From a virus: a stretch of 34,456 nt of DNA. Below the pieces are notes generated by a model. The model made no database searches and was not told the DNA's origin. It was given only the letters and a program-made list of their open reading frames with translations. The stretch lies in the IMG/VR virus record IMGVR_UViG_3300025294_000211, positions 1-34,456 of that record; one strand, 5' to 3'. This document shows positions 1 to 6,747 of this stretch, piece by piece. How positions within the stretch are numbered: position 1 is the first letter of the stretch; each line of letters starts with the position of its first letter. The translations under genes were made by a program, and so were the position numbers.

Positions 1-1116
1 TTAGACAGCCGTCTGAGGCACTATTAGAAGCCGTCCATCTCTCGCAAACCGCTCAAGAACGATCCTTGAATTGTCGTTTAGTCGAACATCCGTCCGTACG
101 GCTTGCAACGCAGGCTCAGTGTCAGGGATGAAATGCCCGTCGCCCAGAATTTGATAGGGGTAGGTTTCTTCTGTCCCGAGGGGGTCGAGGGCTATCGCCA
201 TCGTGCCGTCATGTGCGAGAAGTGATAGGTTTTCGAACCGAAGATCATTCAGATTTGATAGACCCTCAGCGCTGATGCCCTCCGGAAAGATTACCTTAGC
301 GAGTTCGAAGCCCCGCGCGCCCAGCGCAAAGGCCTCAATCTTGTCGAACATCTTAAACCGAGAGGGCTTTAGCGGTTGCTTTCGAATGCGACCGATGTCG
401 GGCAGTTGCAGCTCGCCGAAAGCTCTGTCTGCAAGCACGCCCAGTTCGAAGAACAGTTGAAGGTCGATATGTTCACCAAATGGCGCAAAAGACCTGTGCC
501 CCTGCGCGGGCGGTCCTACCGTCGCAACGAAGGTGCATAGGTCTCGGAACATTCGTGCTGTTGATTGGTCGAACTGCTTCAATAGCTCAATTGATGGCCG
601 CCGAATTCGTCCCTCTGCGGTTGTTGGCGCTACTGCGAGAACCGTCGCCCACATTTTTCGAACTTCGTCGGAGGATACATCTTTGACGGCTTCCACCCAT
701 TCATGGACGAAATCTGGATCGATCGAGTGCAGTGCGCCACTGTCGGGAAGATTGTTTGAGATTTCAATTGCCGAGCGCGCGGCCTCGTTGACGTTGACTT
801 GCCGGCGAAACTCGGTGGACAGCAGCCTCGCCTTCATAGCGGCAGCAATTTCAGGCTGCTCTTTTAGTTGATGGTCGATCTTCTTTATCAGTTCGACCTC
901 CTTAGCCGTCTCATGCCGATTGGCGGCGTTAAAGGCGCGCTCCTCAAGATAGATCCGCGCTGGGGATGTGAAGATGCCTAGCGCATTCGAAAGCCCCTCA
1001 ATGATCTTGTTGGTGGCGGGCTTCATAGTCTCGGCTGCTTTGCCGAGTCCGAAGAGATCGGTGATATTTATTGAAATCGCGCTTGAGACCAGCGACCCTT
1101 CTTTGTCTTCGGACAA
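1..1116 (-). CDS. DUF2806-like protein, last gene of the integrase operon
   Basis: This 371-residue protein has no recognised catalytic motif. Residues about 95-170 (the VNEAARSAIEI segment, then IDPDFVHEWVEAVKDVSSDE followed by MWATVLA) resemble the core of DUF2806, a family of unknown function. That core also recalls Abi-type proteins in which a helical core precedes a 'mW..lLa' signature. The start is TTG at 1114-1116, chosen because GAGGAA, in the last codons of the integrase gene, lies 6 nt upstream. Only 3 nt separate the integrase stop from this start, so the two are probably translated together. The stop codon occupies positions 1-3, so the gene is complete. Its place beyond the integrase, at the prophage edge, is typical for lysogenic-conversion or defence genes. 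That role is inference; the family call is moderate. Confidence 0.75.
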   Translation of the reverse strand: MSEDKEGSLVSSAISINITDLFGLGKAAETMKPATNKIIEGLSNALGIFTSPARIYLEERAFNAANRHETAKEVELIKKIDHQLKEQPEIAAAMKARLLSTEFRRQVNVNEAARSAIEISNNLPDSGALHSIDPDFVHEWVEAVKDVSSDEVRKMWATVLAVAPTTAEGRIRRPSIELLKQFDQSTARMFRDLCTFVATVGPPAQGHRSFAPFGEHIDLQLFFELGVLADRAFGELQLPDIGRIRKQPLKPSRFKMFDKIEAFALGARGFELAKVIFPEGISAEGLSNLNDLRFENLSLLAHDGTMAIALDPLGTEETYPYQILGDGHFIPDTEPALQAVRTDVRLNDNSRIVLERFARDGRLLIVPQTAV

Positions 1117-1119
1117 GAT

Positions 1120-2223
1120 TCATTCCTCTGTTCGGGGTTTTCGGTTGTGGTTCAAGCGACGCGTGAGCCGCGTCATCGCATCGCGCGCAAGGCGCTGCTG
1201 CTCAGCCTCACGGCTGTAGAGTTCGGCGTGAGCGATGTCGTCATGGCCGAGTGTGTCCATCAACTGGCGCGTCGTCGCTCCGGTTTCCGCCAGCAACTTG
1301 CCGAGCGTCTTTCTTAGACCGTGAAGCGTGCAGCCTTTTGGCATGCCGGCGCTTTGCGTCCAATCGGCCATGCGGCCGGTAAGTGATTTTTCCGAGAATG
1401 GCTTTCCAAAGGCGGTGACGAGCACGAAATCGCCGTCGCGCTCCAGGGGCTCGACGATCTCACGCAGCATCGGTGTGATCGGCAGGGCAAGTTCCTTGTC
1501 GCCCTTCTTCTGTTTGACAGTTACGACGCCACGGCGAAAGTCAAACCAATCCCACCGCACGCGGGCGACGTCGGAACGGCGATTGCCGAGCCAGAGCGCG
1601 AGGCCGTAGGCAGTGCGGGGCGTGCTGCCGAGCGGCCAGCGGGCCTCGAACTTTTCGCGCTCCTCAATGGTCCATGCTCGCCAGCCCTTGTATTCGGGCC
1701 GGTAGTTCATTTTCCAGGTTGGATCGGCCTCGATCCATTCTTCGTCGAGGGCGACGTAGATCATTTTGCGGATCGTGGTCAGCAGGTGCTTCGCCTTATG
1801 AGGCGTGGTGCTGAAATGAGCAATGATGCCCTTGATGTGGCGTCGCTTAATGTCCTTCACGAGCATGTCACCCCAAACGTCAGGGTGTTCCTTTACCACG
1901 CGAAGTTTCAAGAACTCATCGGCGAGCCGGATGTTCTGGTCCTTGGTGGCGGGATCAAAAGCAAGCCACTCCGGGGTTTTCTGCACCCGCTTCCACGCGT
2001 CGCGGAAACTGCCGGGAATCGCTTTGCCTGGTAGGTCGGCGACGACGGCTGGCTTATACTCCCGACCCTCGATCGCGGCCAGATATGCGGCTTCAAACTC
2101 CGGCTCACCGGGAAGGCCTTTAATCTGGATCGTCTTGCCGGCACGACGAAACCGCCAACGGGTCTTTCCGTGGCGGTCTTCGTAGGAAGATAGGTACGGG
2201 CGGGGCTCTTGATCTTCGCTCAT
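1120..2223 (-). CDS. int: Tyrosine site-specific integrase
   Basis: The integrase catalyses recombination between phage attP and host attB, and excision with a directionality factor. The 367-residue protein has an N-terminal arm-binding and core-binding part (about 1-180) and a C-terminal catalytic domain. Visible catalytic residues are Arg215/216 in GNRRSDV, Lys240 in the beta-hairpin, His301 and Arg304 in HGLR, His327 in LGHDD and the nucleophile Tyr336 in ELYSREAEQ, so the active site looks intact. ATG at 2221-2223 lies 18 nt beyond the stop of the Xis-like gene, and the DUF2806-like gene follows at once. The gene is the penultimate one of the leftward operon, so it should be expressed from the repressor-controlled left promoter at about 6216-6244 unless an internal promoter exists. 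Confidence 0.96.
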   Translation of the reverse strand: MSEDQEPRPYLSSYEDRHGKTRWRFRRAGKTIQIKGLPGEPEFEAAYLAAIEGREYKPAVVADLPGKAIPGSFRDAWKRVQKTPEWLAFDPATKDQNIRLADEFLKLRVVKEHPDVWGDMLVKDIKRRHIKGIIAHFSTTPHKAKHLLTTIRKMIYVALDEEWIEADPTWKMNYRPEYKGWRAWTIEEREKFEARWPLGSTPRTAYGLALWLGNRRSDVARVRWDWFDFRRGVVTVKQKKGDKELALPITPMLREIVEPLERDGDFVLVTAFGKPFSEKSLTGRMADWTQSAGMPKGCTLHGLRKTLGKLLAETGATTRQLMDTLGHDDIAHAELYSREAEQQRLARDAMTRLTRRLNHNRKPRTEE

Positions 2224-2241
2224 GGCGCGAACGATATGCGT

Positions 2242-2487
2242 CTACGCGCGGCCTGACAACAAGTCGTCGATGCGGTTGCTTCCTTCATCCGGCAGCGCCG
2301 AAAAGGCGACATCGAGTGCGATCCGGTCCCAGACGACGCGGCCACCGATTCGCTTCGGCCGGGGCATCAATCGATCTGCCACCATCTCATCAAACTTTGT
2401 CTCACCGACGCCAACGTATCGCGCGGCCTCCGGACGGCTTAGCCCGCGGGGCGCGTAGGCGATTTGGTCCGATTTCGCGGCGGTCAT
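2242..2487 (-). CDS. AlpA/Xis-like small DNA-binding protein, probable excisionase
   Basis: This 81-residue protein has a winged-helix or helix-turn-helix layout typical of AlpA and phage Xis proteins: GLSRPEAARYVGVGETKFDE (residues about 15-34) as the HTH, then a PRPKRIGGRVVWDRIALD segment as the wing. The motif 'P.P.ri.g..vW....ld' is characteristic of AlpA-type regulators. It overlaps the upstream HNH-like gene by 4 nt and lies directly before the integrase, the usual place for an excisionase or recombination directionality factor. The role is inferred from family and position. It could instead be a transcriptional activator in the manner of AlpA. Confidence 0.8.
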   Translation of the reverse strand: MTAAKSDQIAYAPRGLSRPEAARYVGVGETKFDEMVADRLMPRPKRIGGRVVWDRIALDVAFSALPDEGSNRIDDLLSGRA

Positions 2488-2912
2488 ACCTCATCCCTCG
2501 ATCGAAGGGCGCCGACTGCTGTCAGGCGCTGATTGATGATGGCGGTGCAGCGGACAATTGCCTCGGCTTCGTCATAGTCGCAGTAGACGCCCCAGAGGGC
2601 GTTCGCGAGTTCGTGCGGGTCGATGCCCTTCGAGGCCCAGTAGTCGCGCTCAGAGCCCAGCTTGCAGGAGTGCTGCAGGTCGTGCTCCGCGGGCGACAGG
2701 GGGAGGGCGAACCGGTCTGGCACCTTCGTGCCCTTCCCGCGGCCGTAGGCGCCATGCCAGGAGCTCGGATAAGAGACGTGGGCGGCTTGGACGCCGTAGA
2801 CGCCGGAGACCGCGCAGGGGAGATGGTGCAGGAACGCCAGATAGGCGGGCTTCTTGGTAGCGGGTCGGACCGGCGTCGGATCCGTGCGGCTGGTATTGAT
2901 GCGAAAGGCCAT
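2484..2912 (-). CDS. HNH-like (DUF968/Ref-type) phage nuclease
   Basis: The 142-residue product shows the arrangement of DUF968 and related phage HNH-superfamily proteins. It has HLPCAVSG (residues about 29-36), then a QAAHVSY histidine, then KGTKVPDRFALPLSPAEHDLQH, in which the 'PD..alPL...H...H' pattern supplies metal-binding histidines. Only one of the usual zinc-knuckle cysteines is seen, so the finger may be degenerate. Proteins of this type are often encoded beside phage annealases and are thought to act in recombination or Holliday-junction processing, by analogy with P1 Ref. It overlaps the upstream gene by one base (cat/tca at 2912) and the downstream gene by 4 nt, so it is part of the leftward operon. 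Nuclease activity is inferred. Confidence 0.7.
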   Translation of the reverse strand: MAFRINTSRTDPTPVRPATKKPAYLAFLHHLPCAVSGVYGVQAAHVSYPSSWHGAYGRGKGTKVPDRFALPLSPAEHDLQHSCKLGSERDYWASKGIDPHELANALWGVYCDYDEAEAIVRCTAIINQRLTAVGALRSRDEV

Positions 2913-3337
2913 CAGGCCGCCTCCTGAAGAAATGCGAGGGGATCGAAGCCGACGGCGTCGGCAAGCAGCTCCATCGCCTGGGTCATGAAGGTGCAGAACT
3001 CCTCATGAGGCATGCGATCGAGGGCGATGCTGTCGGGGACGAGGTGGATTTCTCCCGTCCGGAGGTTCACGGTCTGCTCCCGGTAACCGAGCGTCATTTT
3101 GATGTCGCGGTGCAGGTGTTCGGGAGAAGGCCATTTCTGGGTGACCTTGACGACGAGGCCGAGCGCCTTCCAGTAGGTCCGCAATTGCTTGTTGGACCGC
3201 TGCGAGACCGGCACGAGCTCGAAAACCTTGCCCTGCGGTATCGCGGCCATCTTCTCGGCGTCGTCGGCCGTGTGCGCGCGGAGACCGCGCGCCGTCATCA
3301 CGGCCTCGATGTGTGGGGGCTTCTCCTTCTTCGCCAT
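2912..3337 (-). CDS. DUF1367-like recombination-operon protein
   Basis: This 141-residue protein resembles DUF1367 or related phage proteins of unknown biochemical role. A central RSNKQLRTYWKALGLVV block is followed by WPSPEHLHRDIKMTLGY and VPDSIALDRMPHEEFCTFM; this 'R.nkq.r.yw.al' then 'H..lK..lGy' then 'S.a.d.M....F' pattern recurs in such families. It is encoded 3 nt downstream of the Bet-like annealase and directly upstream of the HNH-like gene, a common order in recombination modules. A role with the annealase, perhaps as a junction or single-strand accessory, is inferred from position. No catalytic motif is visible. Confidence 0.65.
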   Translation of the reverse strand: MAKKEKPPHIEAVMTARGLRAHTADDAEKMAAIPQGKVFELVPVSQRSNKQLRTYWKALGLVVKVTQKWPSPEHLHRDIKMTLGYREQTVNLRTGEIHLVPDSIALDRMPHEEFCTFMTQAMELLADAVGFDPLAFLQEAA

Positions 3338-3340
3338 AGG

Positions 3341-4297
3341 TCAGCCTGCCATCATCGGATGATTGCGAAGCTCATCGTTTGCCGGACGGCTCGGCTTGCG
3401 AGCGATAGCGGCCTCGATCTCCTTCTTGAGCGCGAGTGCGTCACCCGGCTGCATGGCCCAGAAGCGTTTCAGAGGTTCCCGGTTCGCGTCCTGCCACTTG
3501 GTGATGGTTTCGGACGAAGATTCCCGCAGGAACTGCATCACAGTGTCGGCGAACTTCCCGACCGGTACATTCTCAAGTGCCCAGTTGTCGCCCCAGGTAA
3601 CGGTGATCGAGTTTTGGGCGCCGATCGCGCGCATCCGGTTGTCTTCGCGTTCCTTCTCGACGACTTCGGAGGCGGTGAGGTCGAGGACCTTGGCGCGATC
3701 CATCTCGGCTTCGTCATAGAGGCCGGTAAACTGCTCCGGCCAACCGGCGCGCAGCGCCTGCATCTCGGCGCACTTGGCTATCATCAGGCGCGGCATGCGT
3801 GCCCAGTTGCCGCTGTCGTCGAGGGTCTGGTTGCCGGTCTTGAAGCTCTTGCCGTTGTCGTTCTTCGCCCATTCGTCCTTGATCGGGGCGAATTCGTCCC
3901 AGAACGATTGGCCGGCAACCTCGTACCACTCGCCCGACTTCGGATCCTGCTTCCAGAGATAGACCGTCGCCGACACCACGCCGTGCGGGTTCAGCGGGCC
4001 CTTGAGCGACGCATCGAACTCATAGGTCGGCGTCTTGCTCGCCGGCCGGTAATCGCCGCAGCGCTGCGCGATGACGCGCTGGCCGTCGCGGCTGATGATG
4101 ATGGTCATGTTGCGCCGCTCGGCGTTGTTCTTCGAAAAGACCATCGGAATGATCTGCTTTAGGAACGGGTCGAGGCGCTTAGCCTTCGCCACCTCCATGT
4201 AGAGGTTGAACTCGTCGTCGTTGCAGTCCTTGGCGATGGTCTGCTTGACCAATGCGATCTGGCGCGGCGTCATGTCGAAAGTGGTGAGGGCGTTCAT
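3341..4297 (-). CDS. bet: Bet/RecT-family single-strand annealing protein
   Basis: The 318-residue protein is a phage recombinase of the lambda Bet (RecT superfamily) type. It anneals complementary single strands during replication-linked recombination. Diagnostic segments are DDEFNLYMEVAKAKRLDPF (about residues 26-44), followed by the 'lnPf.kqi.pv' type segment, IISRDGQRVIAQRCGDY (about 69-85), and the aromatic-rich FWDEFAP part. A charged C-terminal region follows, as in other family members. ATG at 4295-4297 follows the Gp157-like gene by 2 nt. No Exo/YqaJ-type 5'-3' exonuclease partner is recognisable in the operon, which is unusual for a Bet module. Confidence 0.92.
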   Translation of the reverse strand: MNALTTFDMTPRQIALVKQTIAKDCNDDEFNLYMEVAKAKRLDPFLKQIIPMVFSKNNAERRNMTIIISRDGQRVIAQRCGDYRPASKTPTYEFDASLKGPLNPHGVVSATVYLWKQDPKSGEWYEVAGQSFWDEFAPIKDEWAKNDNGKSFKTGNQTLDDSGNWARMPRLMIAKCAEMQALRAGWPEQFTGLYDEAEMDRAKVLDLTASEVVEKEREDNRMRAIGAQNSITVTWGDNWALENVPVGKFADTVMQFLRESSSETITKWQDANREPLKRFWAMQPGDALALKKEIEAAIARKPSRPANDELRNHPMMAG

Positions 4298-4299
4298 GG

Positions 4300-4833
4300 T
4301 TACTTCCTCCGGACCGTGAGAGAGAACGAGCCGTTGTCGAGGGTGGCGCCGGGGATCGGGGCGGCATCCTTCTCGCGCAGGTCGGCGGTAAGGGCTTTCT
4401 TGTCGAGCTTGGGAGCGGGGCGAGGTTGCTCAACCCAGTACTTAACCGGGATATCCGCCTCGTCGACGACGATCAGGCCAGGTGCACGCTTCGACAGCGA
4501 CAGGGTTGCCGTCGGCAGCTTCATCGACATCTGGTCGGTTGCCAGCATCGCCTGTTCAATCAGGGCGCGGATACGTTCGGCGCGCTTCTCGATCGCCTTG
4601 CGGCGTGCCTCGAAGTCGGATTCCTTGGCCTTGAGCCCAGTCACCAGAACGTCACACTCGTCGAGTTCGGCGATTGCCTCTTCGATGGCCTCCATGAGGT
4701 TCGTTTCGCCCTCGATGGTGTCGGTGACGAGCTCGGCGTCGCCATCGGCGCCTTGGTTACGAAGATCGACGAGGAGGGCCTTTGCCGCCTCGGTCTGCCG
4801 TCGCATGCTGTGTTCGATTGCGGGAGCGGTCAT
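4300..4833 (-). CDS. Gp157-like protein of the recombination module
   Basis: This 177-residue protein matches the Siphovirus Gp157 family. It is a long helical, coiled-coil N-terminal half (about residues 10-110, with many E, A, K and R) followed by a beta-rich tail containing the LPTATLSLSKRAPGLIVVDE segment and an IPVKYW motif, both typical of the family. The function is unknown; members are encoded next to RecT or Bet proteins and have been linked to phage resistance or recombination. An in-frame upstream extension to 5127 exists, but ATG at 4831-4833 has GGAAAGGA about 7 nt upstream, and the TAA of the preceding 57-residue gene overlaps it by one base. The gene ends 2 nt before the Bet-like start. 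Confidence 0.88.
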   Translation of the reverse strand: MTAPAIEHSMRRQTEAAKALLVDLRNQGADGDAELVTDTIEGETNLMEAIEEAIAELDECDVLVTGLKAKESDFEARRKAIEKRAERIRALIEQAMLATDQMSMKLPTATLSLSKRAPGLIVVDEADIPVKYWVEQPRPAPKLDKKALTADLREKDAAPIPGATLDNGSFSLTVRRK

Positions 4834-5006
4834 TAGACGGTCCTTTCCGCGATGATGGTTCGGTGGGTCTGCTCGGTCCGCACGAAGCCGATCGCGTAGA
4901 GCGCGAGGAGGGCGGCCAACAGGATCAGGAAGCAGGCGGCGTCGTAGAAGGCGCGGTTCGAGCGCTTCAGCGCGTCTAGGTCGGCGTTGCGGGTCTGTGC
5001 GCTCAT
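4833..5006 (-). CDS. 57-residue single-span membrane protein
   Basis: This small gene encodes 57 residues with one hydrophobic helix (about residues 23-42, CFLILLAALLALYAIGF) after a short charged N-terminus beginning MSAQTRNADL. Its ATG overlaps the upstream stop as ATGA, and its TAA overlaps the next ATG as TAATG, so it sits tightly between two other genes; this tiling is the main support that it is real. The charge pattern suggests a type II or type III inner-membrane protein, but the topology is uncertain. The function is unknown. Small membrane proteins at this position are common in phage early operons. Confidence 0.7.
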   Translation of the reverse strand: MSAQTRNADLDALKRSNRAFYDAACFLILLAALLALYAIGFVRTEQTHRTIIAERTV

Positions 5007-5323
5007 AGCCCGTCCCCCAACTCGCGCCGGTGCTCGGCGGCGTCCTCGGCTGCCATAGCGTCCTTGTCGGCTGCGTCTTCGAGAAGGTGGTTCTTGAAGC
5101 CGTCGCTCTCGTAGATCTCGTGCTCAACCCAGCTGGGGAGGGGGAGCTCGACGGATTCCAGCATTGCCCGTATCTGCTCGACCTCGACCGAACGCGGCTC
5201 CTCCGGCTGGGTGAGCGTCGCAGCGCGGTACCGGTTGACCGAGTAAGCGACCTCTAGGTCCAACTCGATATCGAGGCCGCCGACCGAGATGAGGAGCGGA
5301 GTTTTGATGTGGTACTTGCTCAT
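5003..5323 (-). CDS. Hypothetical acidic phage protein (106 aa)
   Basis: I do not recognise this protein. It begins MSKYHIKTPLLISVGG and has a beta-rich first half (LDIELDLEVAYSVNRYR) and an acidic, helical C-terminus (EDAADKDAMAAEDAAEHRRE). A longer reading frame runs up to 5497, but ATG at 5321-5323 has a clear AAGGAG about 8 nt upstream and overlaps the upstream gene by 4 nt, so I prefer it. The leading 'LLISVGGLDIELDLEVAYSV' strand pattern could form a small beta domain. The protein belongs to the leftward early operon and may work with the recombination genes after it. That is inference only. Confidence 0.75.
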   Translation of the reverse strand: MSKYHIKTPLLISVGGLDIELDLEVAYSVNRYRAATLTQPEEPRSVEVEQIRAMLESVELPLPSWVEHEIYESDGFKNHLLEDAADKDAMAAEDAAEHRRELGDGL

Positions 5324-5751
5324 CGCAGGTCCGCTCCTTGTACGAAGCCCTGCTGGCGCGTGTTGTAAGTGCCATGGCCGCGCTGGGTATAGGCGAGGCC
5401 GTCGCGAACCGTGCGGCGTTCGCACCAGTTCTCCCAGGCGTCCGACTGGCGAACGAAATCGGGAAGGAGGCCTTCGTCGCATACCCGGCCGCCCCAATCT
5501 TCGAGGAAAGCCTCGGCCATCTGCTCGGTAACGTCCTCGCCATGGAGGGCGTCGAGATCGAACCGAATGAACTTTTGGACCTCGTCGCCGAAGCGCGAGC
5601 TGCCTTCGTCGAAAAGAGCGTCGCGCGCCGTGCTGAAGGTGACGCCGAAGAAATCCGTCTCGCCCAAATAGAAGCCCTTCGGAGACGCCTCGACAGCCTG
5701 AAGAACTTCCCGGCTGTGAATGAAGGGTGTGCCTGCTGTTCTCGTATGCAT
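5320..5751 (-). CDS. Hypothetical phage protein (143 aa)
   Basis: I do not recognise this 143-residue protein. It is rich in aromatic and acidic residues (for example FYLGETDFFGV, FIRFDLDALHGEDV and FLEDWGG) and has no membrane segment. Two cysteines (in GRVCDEG and NWCERR) are too far apart for an obvious metal site. The ATG at 5749-5751 is preceded by AGGGGATC, and the gene overlaps the following one by 4 nt. It forms part of the leftward operon. A long plus-strand frame covers the same DNA but has no ribosome-binding site and breaks the gene order. The function is unknown. Confidence 0.7.
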   Translation of the reverse strand: MHTRTAGTPFIHSREVLQAVEASPKGFYLGETDFFGVTFSTARDALFDEGSSRFGDEVQKFIRFDLDALHGEDVTEQMAEAFLEDWGGRVCDEGLLPDFVRQSDAWENWCERRTVRDGLAYTQRGHGTYNTRQQGFVQGADLR

Positions 5752-5774
5752 CGACGATCCCCTGTTCAGAGGCG

Positions 5775-6176
5775 CTAGGCGGCGCGCTGGTCGGTGAGGA
5801 TGTTTTCGGAGAGCTTTTTCATCGTCTTCCGAAGCGGGTTCAGAAACTCGACCCCGACACCGTTGGCCTTGCCAAGATCGATGACGTTCGCAAGAGCGCC
5901 CATGAACTGCTTCAACCGCGCCTCGTCAGCAGAGGGCAGGCTATCGACAAACGCGCCGGCCTTCGTGAAGGCTTCCTCTGGGGTAACTCCGCCGAAGAAT
6001 TTATACTCGCCGCTCGAATAGCTGTGGTCGGGCTTCGTGACGTCCTTCCAGCGCAGCATGACGTCGACTTCCTTGTGGCATTCGATGCGCATGGCGACGA
6101 TCGGCTCGCGGAGGCCTTTCGCCAACATCGCCTTGGCAAGCTCGTTAACCCTCGTCTGGATTTCGGTGTGATCCAT
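5775..6176 (-). CDS. First gene of the leftward early operon, hypothetical (133 aa)
   Basis: This is the first gene after the left promoter. I choose ATG at 6174-6176 (MDHTEIQTRVNELAKAML), which gives 133 residues, because AGAGGA lies about 9 nt upstream and the longer frame would run into the promoter and operators. The protein is mostly helical with a beta-rich middle (VAMRIECHKEVDVMLRWKD) and ends NILTDQRAA. No family is recognised. As the promoter-proximal gene it should be the first product made on induction. A lambda N-like antiterminator would be an analogue by position only, since it is not notably arginine-rich. Confidence 0.75.
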   Translation of the reverse strand: MDHTEIQTRVNELAKAMLAKGLREPIVAMRIECHKEVDVMLRWKDVTKPDHSYSSGEYKFFGGVTPEEAFTKAGAFVDSLPSADEARLKQFMGALANVIDLGKANGVGVEFLNPLRKTMKKLSENILTDQRAA

Positions 6177-6215
6177 TTGCTTCGTCCTCTCGTCAGCTTC
6201 CTTGCTGATGAGAAG

Positions 6216-6244
6216 ATATTCGCGACAATCGCAAAATAAGTCAA
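6216..6244 (-). promoter_or_regulatory. Left early promoter (pL-like)
   Basis: On the minus strand, -35 TTGACT (6239-6244) and -10 GAATAT (6216-6221) are separated by exactly 17 bp. Transcription would start near 6209, leaving a leader of about 33 nt before the ATG at 6176. The spacer and -10 overlap a 15-bp dyad (6220-6234) that is identical to one at the right promoter. This is the best sigma70-like promoter in the window by eye. Repression by the phage repressor is inferred. Confidence 0.75.
6220..6234. promoter_or_regulatory. Repressor operator, left site 1
   Basis: TCGCGACAATCGCAA is an imperfect dyad with 6-bp half-sites around a 3-bp centre. The identical 15 bp occur at 7807-7821. It overlaps the -10 and spacer of the left promoter, so binding would block transcription. 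The likely ligand is the repressor encoded at 7002-7727 or the Cro-like protein at 7832-8074. Confidence 0.75.
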
Positions 6245-6253
6245 CAAACAATT

Positions 6254-6268
6254 TTGCGACTGGCGCAA
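6254..6268. promoter_or_regulatory. Repressor operator, left site 2
   Basis: TTGCGACTGGCGCAA has the same 6-3-6 geometry as the other sites, and the dyad extends further outward (ATTTTGCG...CGCAAAAT, 6251-6271). It lies just upstream of the left -35, with its centre 34 bp from the centre of left site 1. Three further partial half-sites follow at about 8-bp intervals to 6290. Binding by the phage repressor is inferred. Confidence 0.65.
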
Positions 6269-6296
6269 AATCGCAAAATCGCGAAATTGCGGGCAA

Positions 6297-6318
6297 CAAA
6301 AAACCCGCCGGAGCGGGT
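6297..6318 (-). terminator. Rho-independent terminator of the lipoprotein gene
   Basis: On the minus strand ACCCGC, a TCCG loop and GCGGGT are followed directly by a run of T residues, a classic intrinsic terminator. It lies about 30 nt downstream of the lipoprotein stop (6348) and just upstream of the left operators. It would keep that transcript from reading into the leftward operon. Confidence 0.8.
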
Positions 6319-6347
6319 CGTTAGTTTTTGGGGAAGGTGAGGCCGGT

Positions 6348-6602
6348 TCAGGCTTCGAATTTGCCTTTCTCGCACCAGTACCGCACTTTGACGCTAGGCT
6401 GGTTTGCAAAGAGGCTGGCGGCTATCTTGCAATTCTCTCGGTTGTATTCCTCATCCCCGTCGGCGTCGAATGTCGCCACGTGAATTCGCATCTCTCCGAG
6501 GACGGACGATCGATAGAGCGTGTAAGTCGTCGACCCTGCGATCAGATCAGAGCATCCCGCCAGGAAGGGCAGCGCAGCCAGAATGATCCCACTGAGTTTC
6601 AT
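6348..6602 (-). CDS. Small prophage lipoprotein (84 aa)
   Basis: This protein starts MKLSGIILAALPFLAGC, a lipoprotein signal peptide with lipobox LAGC, so Cys17 is the predicted lipidated residue. The mature part is about 68 residues, with two more cysteines (in NCKIA and YWCEK) that could form a disulfide. A longer frame begins at 6722, but the short form with an intact signal peptide is preferred. The gene is monocistronic: it ends at the terminator at 6297-6318 and is divergent from the plus-strand gene at 6748. Position next to the repressor suggests expression in the lysogen and a conversion or exclusion role, which is inference. Confidence 0.75.
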   Translation of the reverse strand: MKLSGIILAALPFLAGCSDLIAGSTTYTLYRSSVLGEMRIHVATFDADGDEEYNRENCKIAASLFANQPSVKVRYWCEKGKFEA

Positions 6603-6716
6603 GATCTGACTCGCATATCCTGTTGGCTGCAAACGGCGCGCCACTACCTTTTGTGGCAAGCGAAATATTTCTGAAAATCGACTCGACTCTCGGCTGCATT
6701 CCTGCTGTTTTGACGA

Positions 6717-6731
6717 GAACAAAACAGGAAC
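6717..6731. promoter_or_regulatory. Alphaproteobacterial LexA (SOS) box
   Basis: GAAC-AAAACAG-GAAC matches exactly the GAAC-N7-GAAC direct-repeat operator known for LexA of Rhizobium, Sinorhizobium, Agrobacterium and other alphaproteobacteria. It ends 16 nt before the ATG of the gene at 6748, just after a TTGACG hexamer (6710-6715) that could be a -35. It also lies upstream of the divergent lipoprotein gene. The match is seen; LexA control is inferred. Confidence 0.75.
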
Positions 6732-6747
6732 ATTGTAGGAGAAAAAA

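Noticed and set aside
3005-4162. 385-residue plus-strand frame opposite the Bet-like gene
   Set aside because: Shadow frame; the minus strand has the family signature and operon coupling.
6710-6738. Complete sigma70 promoter for the SOS-controlled gene (TTGACG plus 17 bp plus TTGTAG)
   Set aside because: The -10 is very poor and the start would fall within the ribosome-binding site. I keep only the LexA box as supported.
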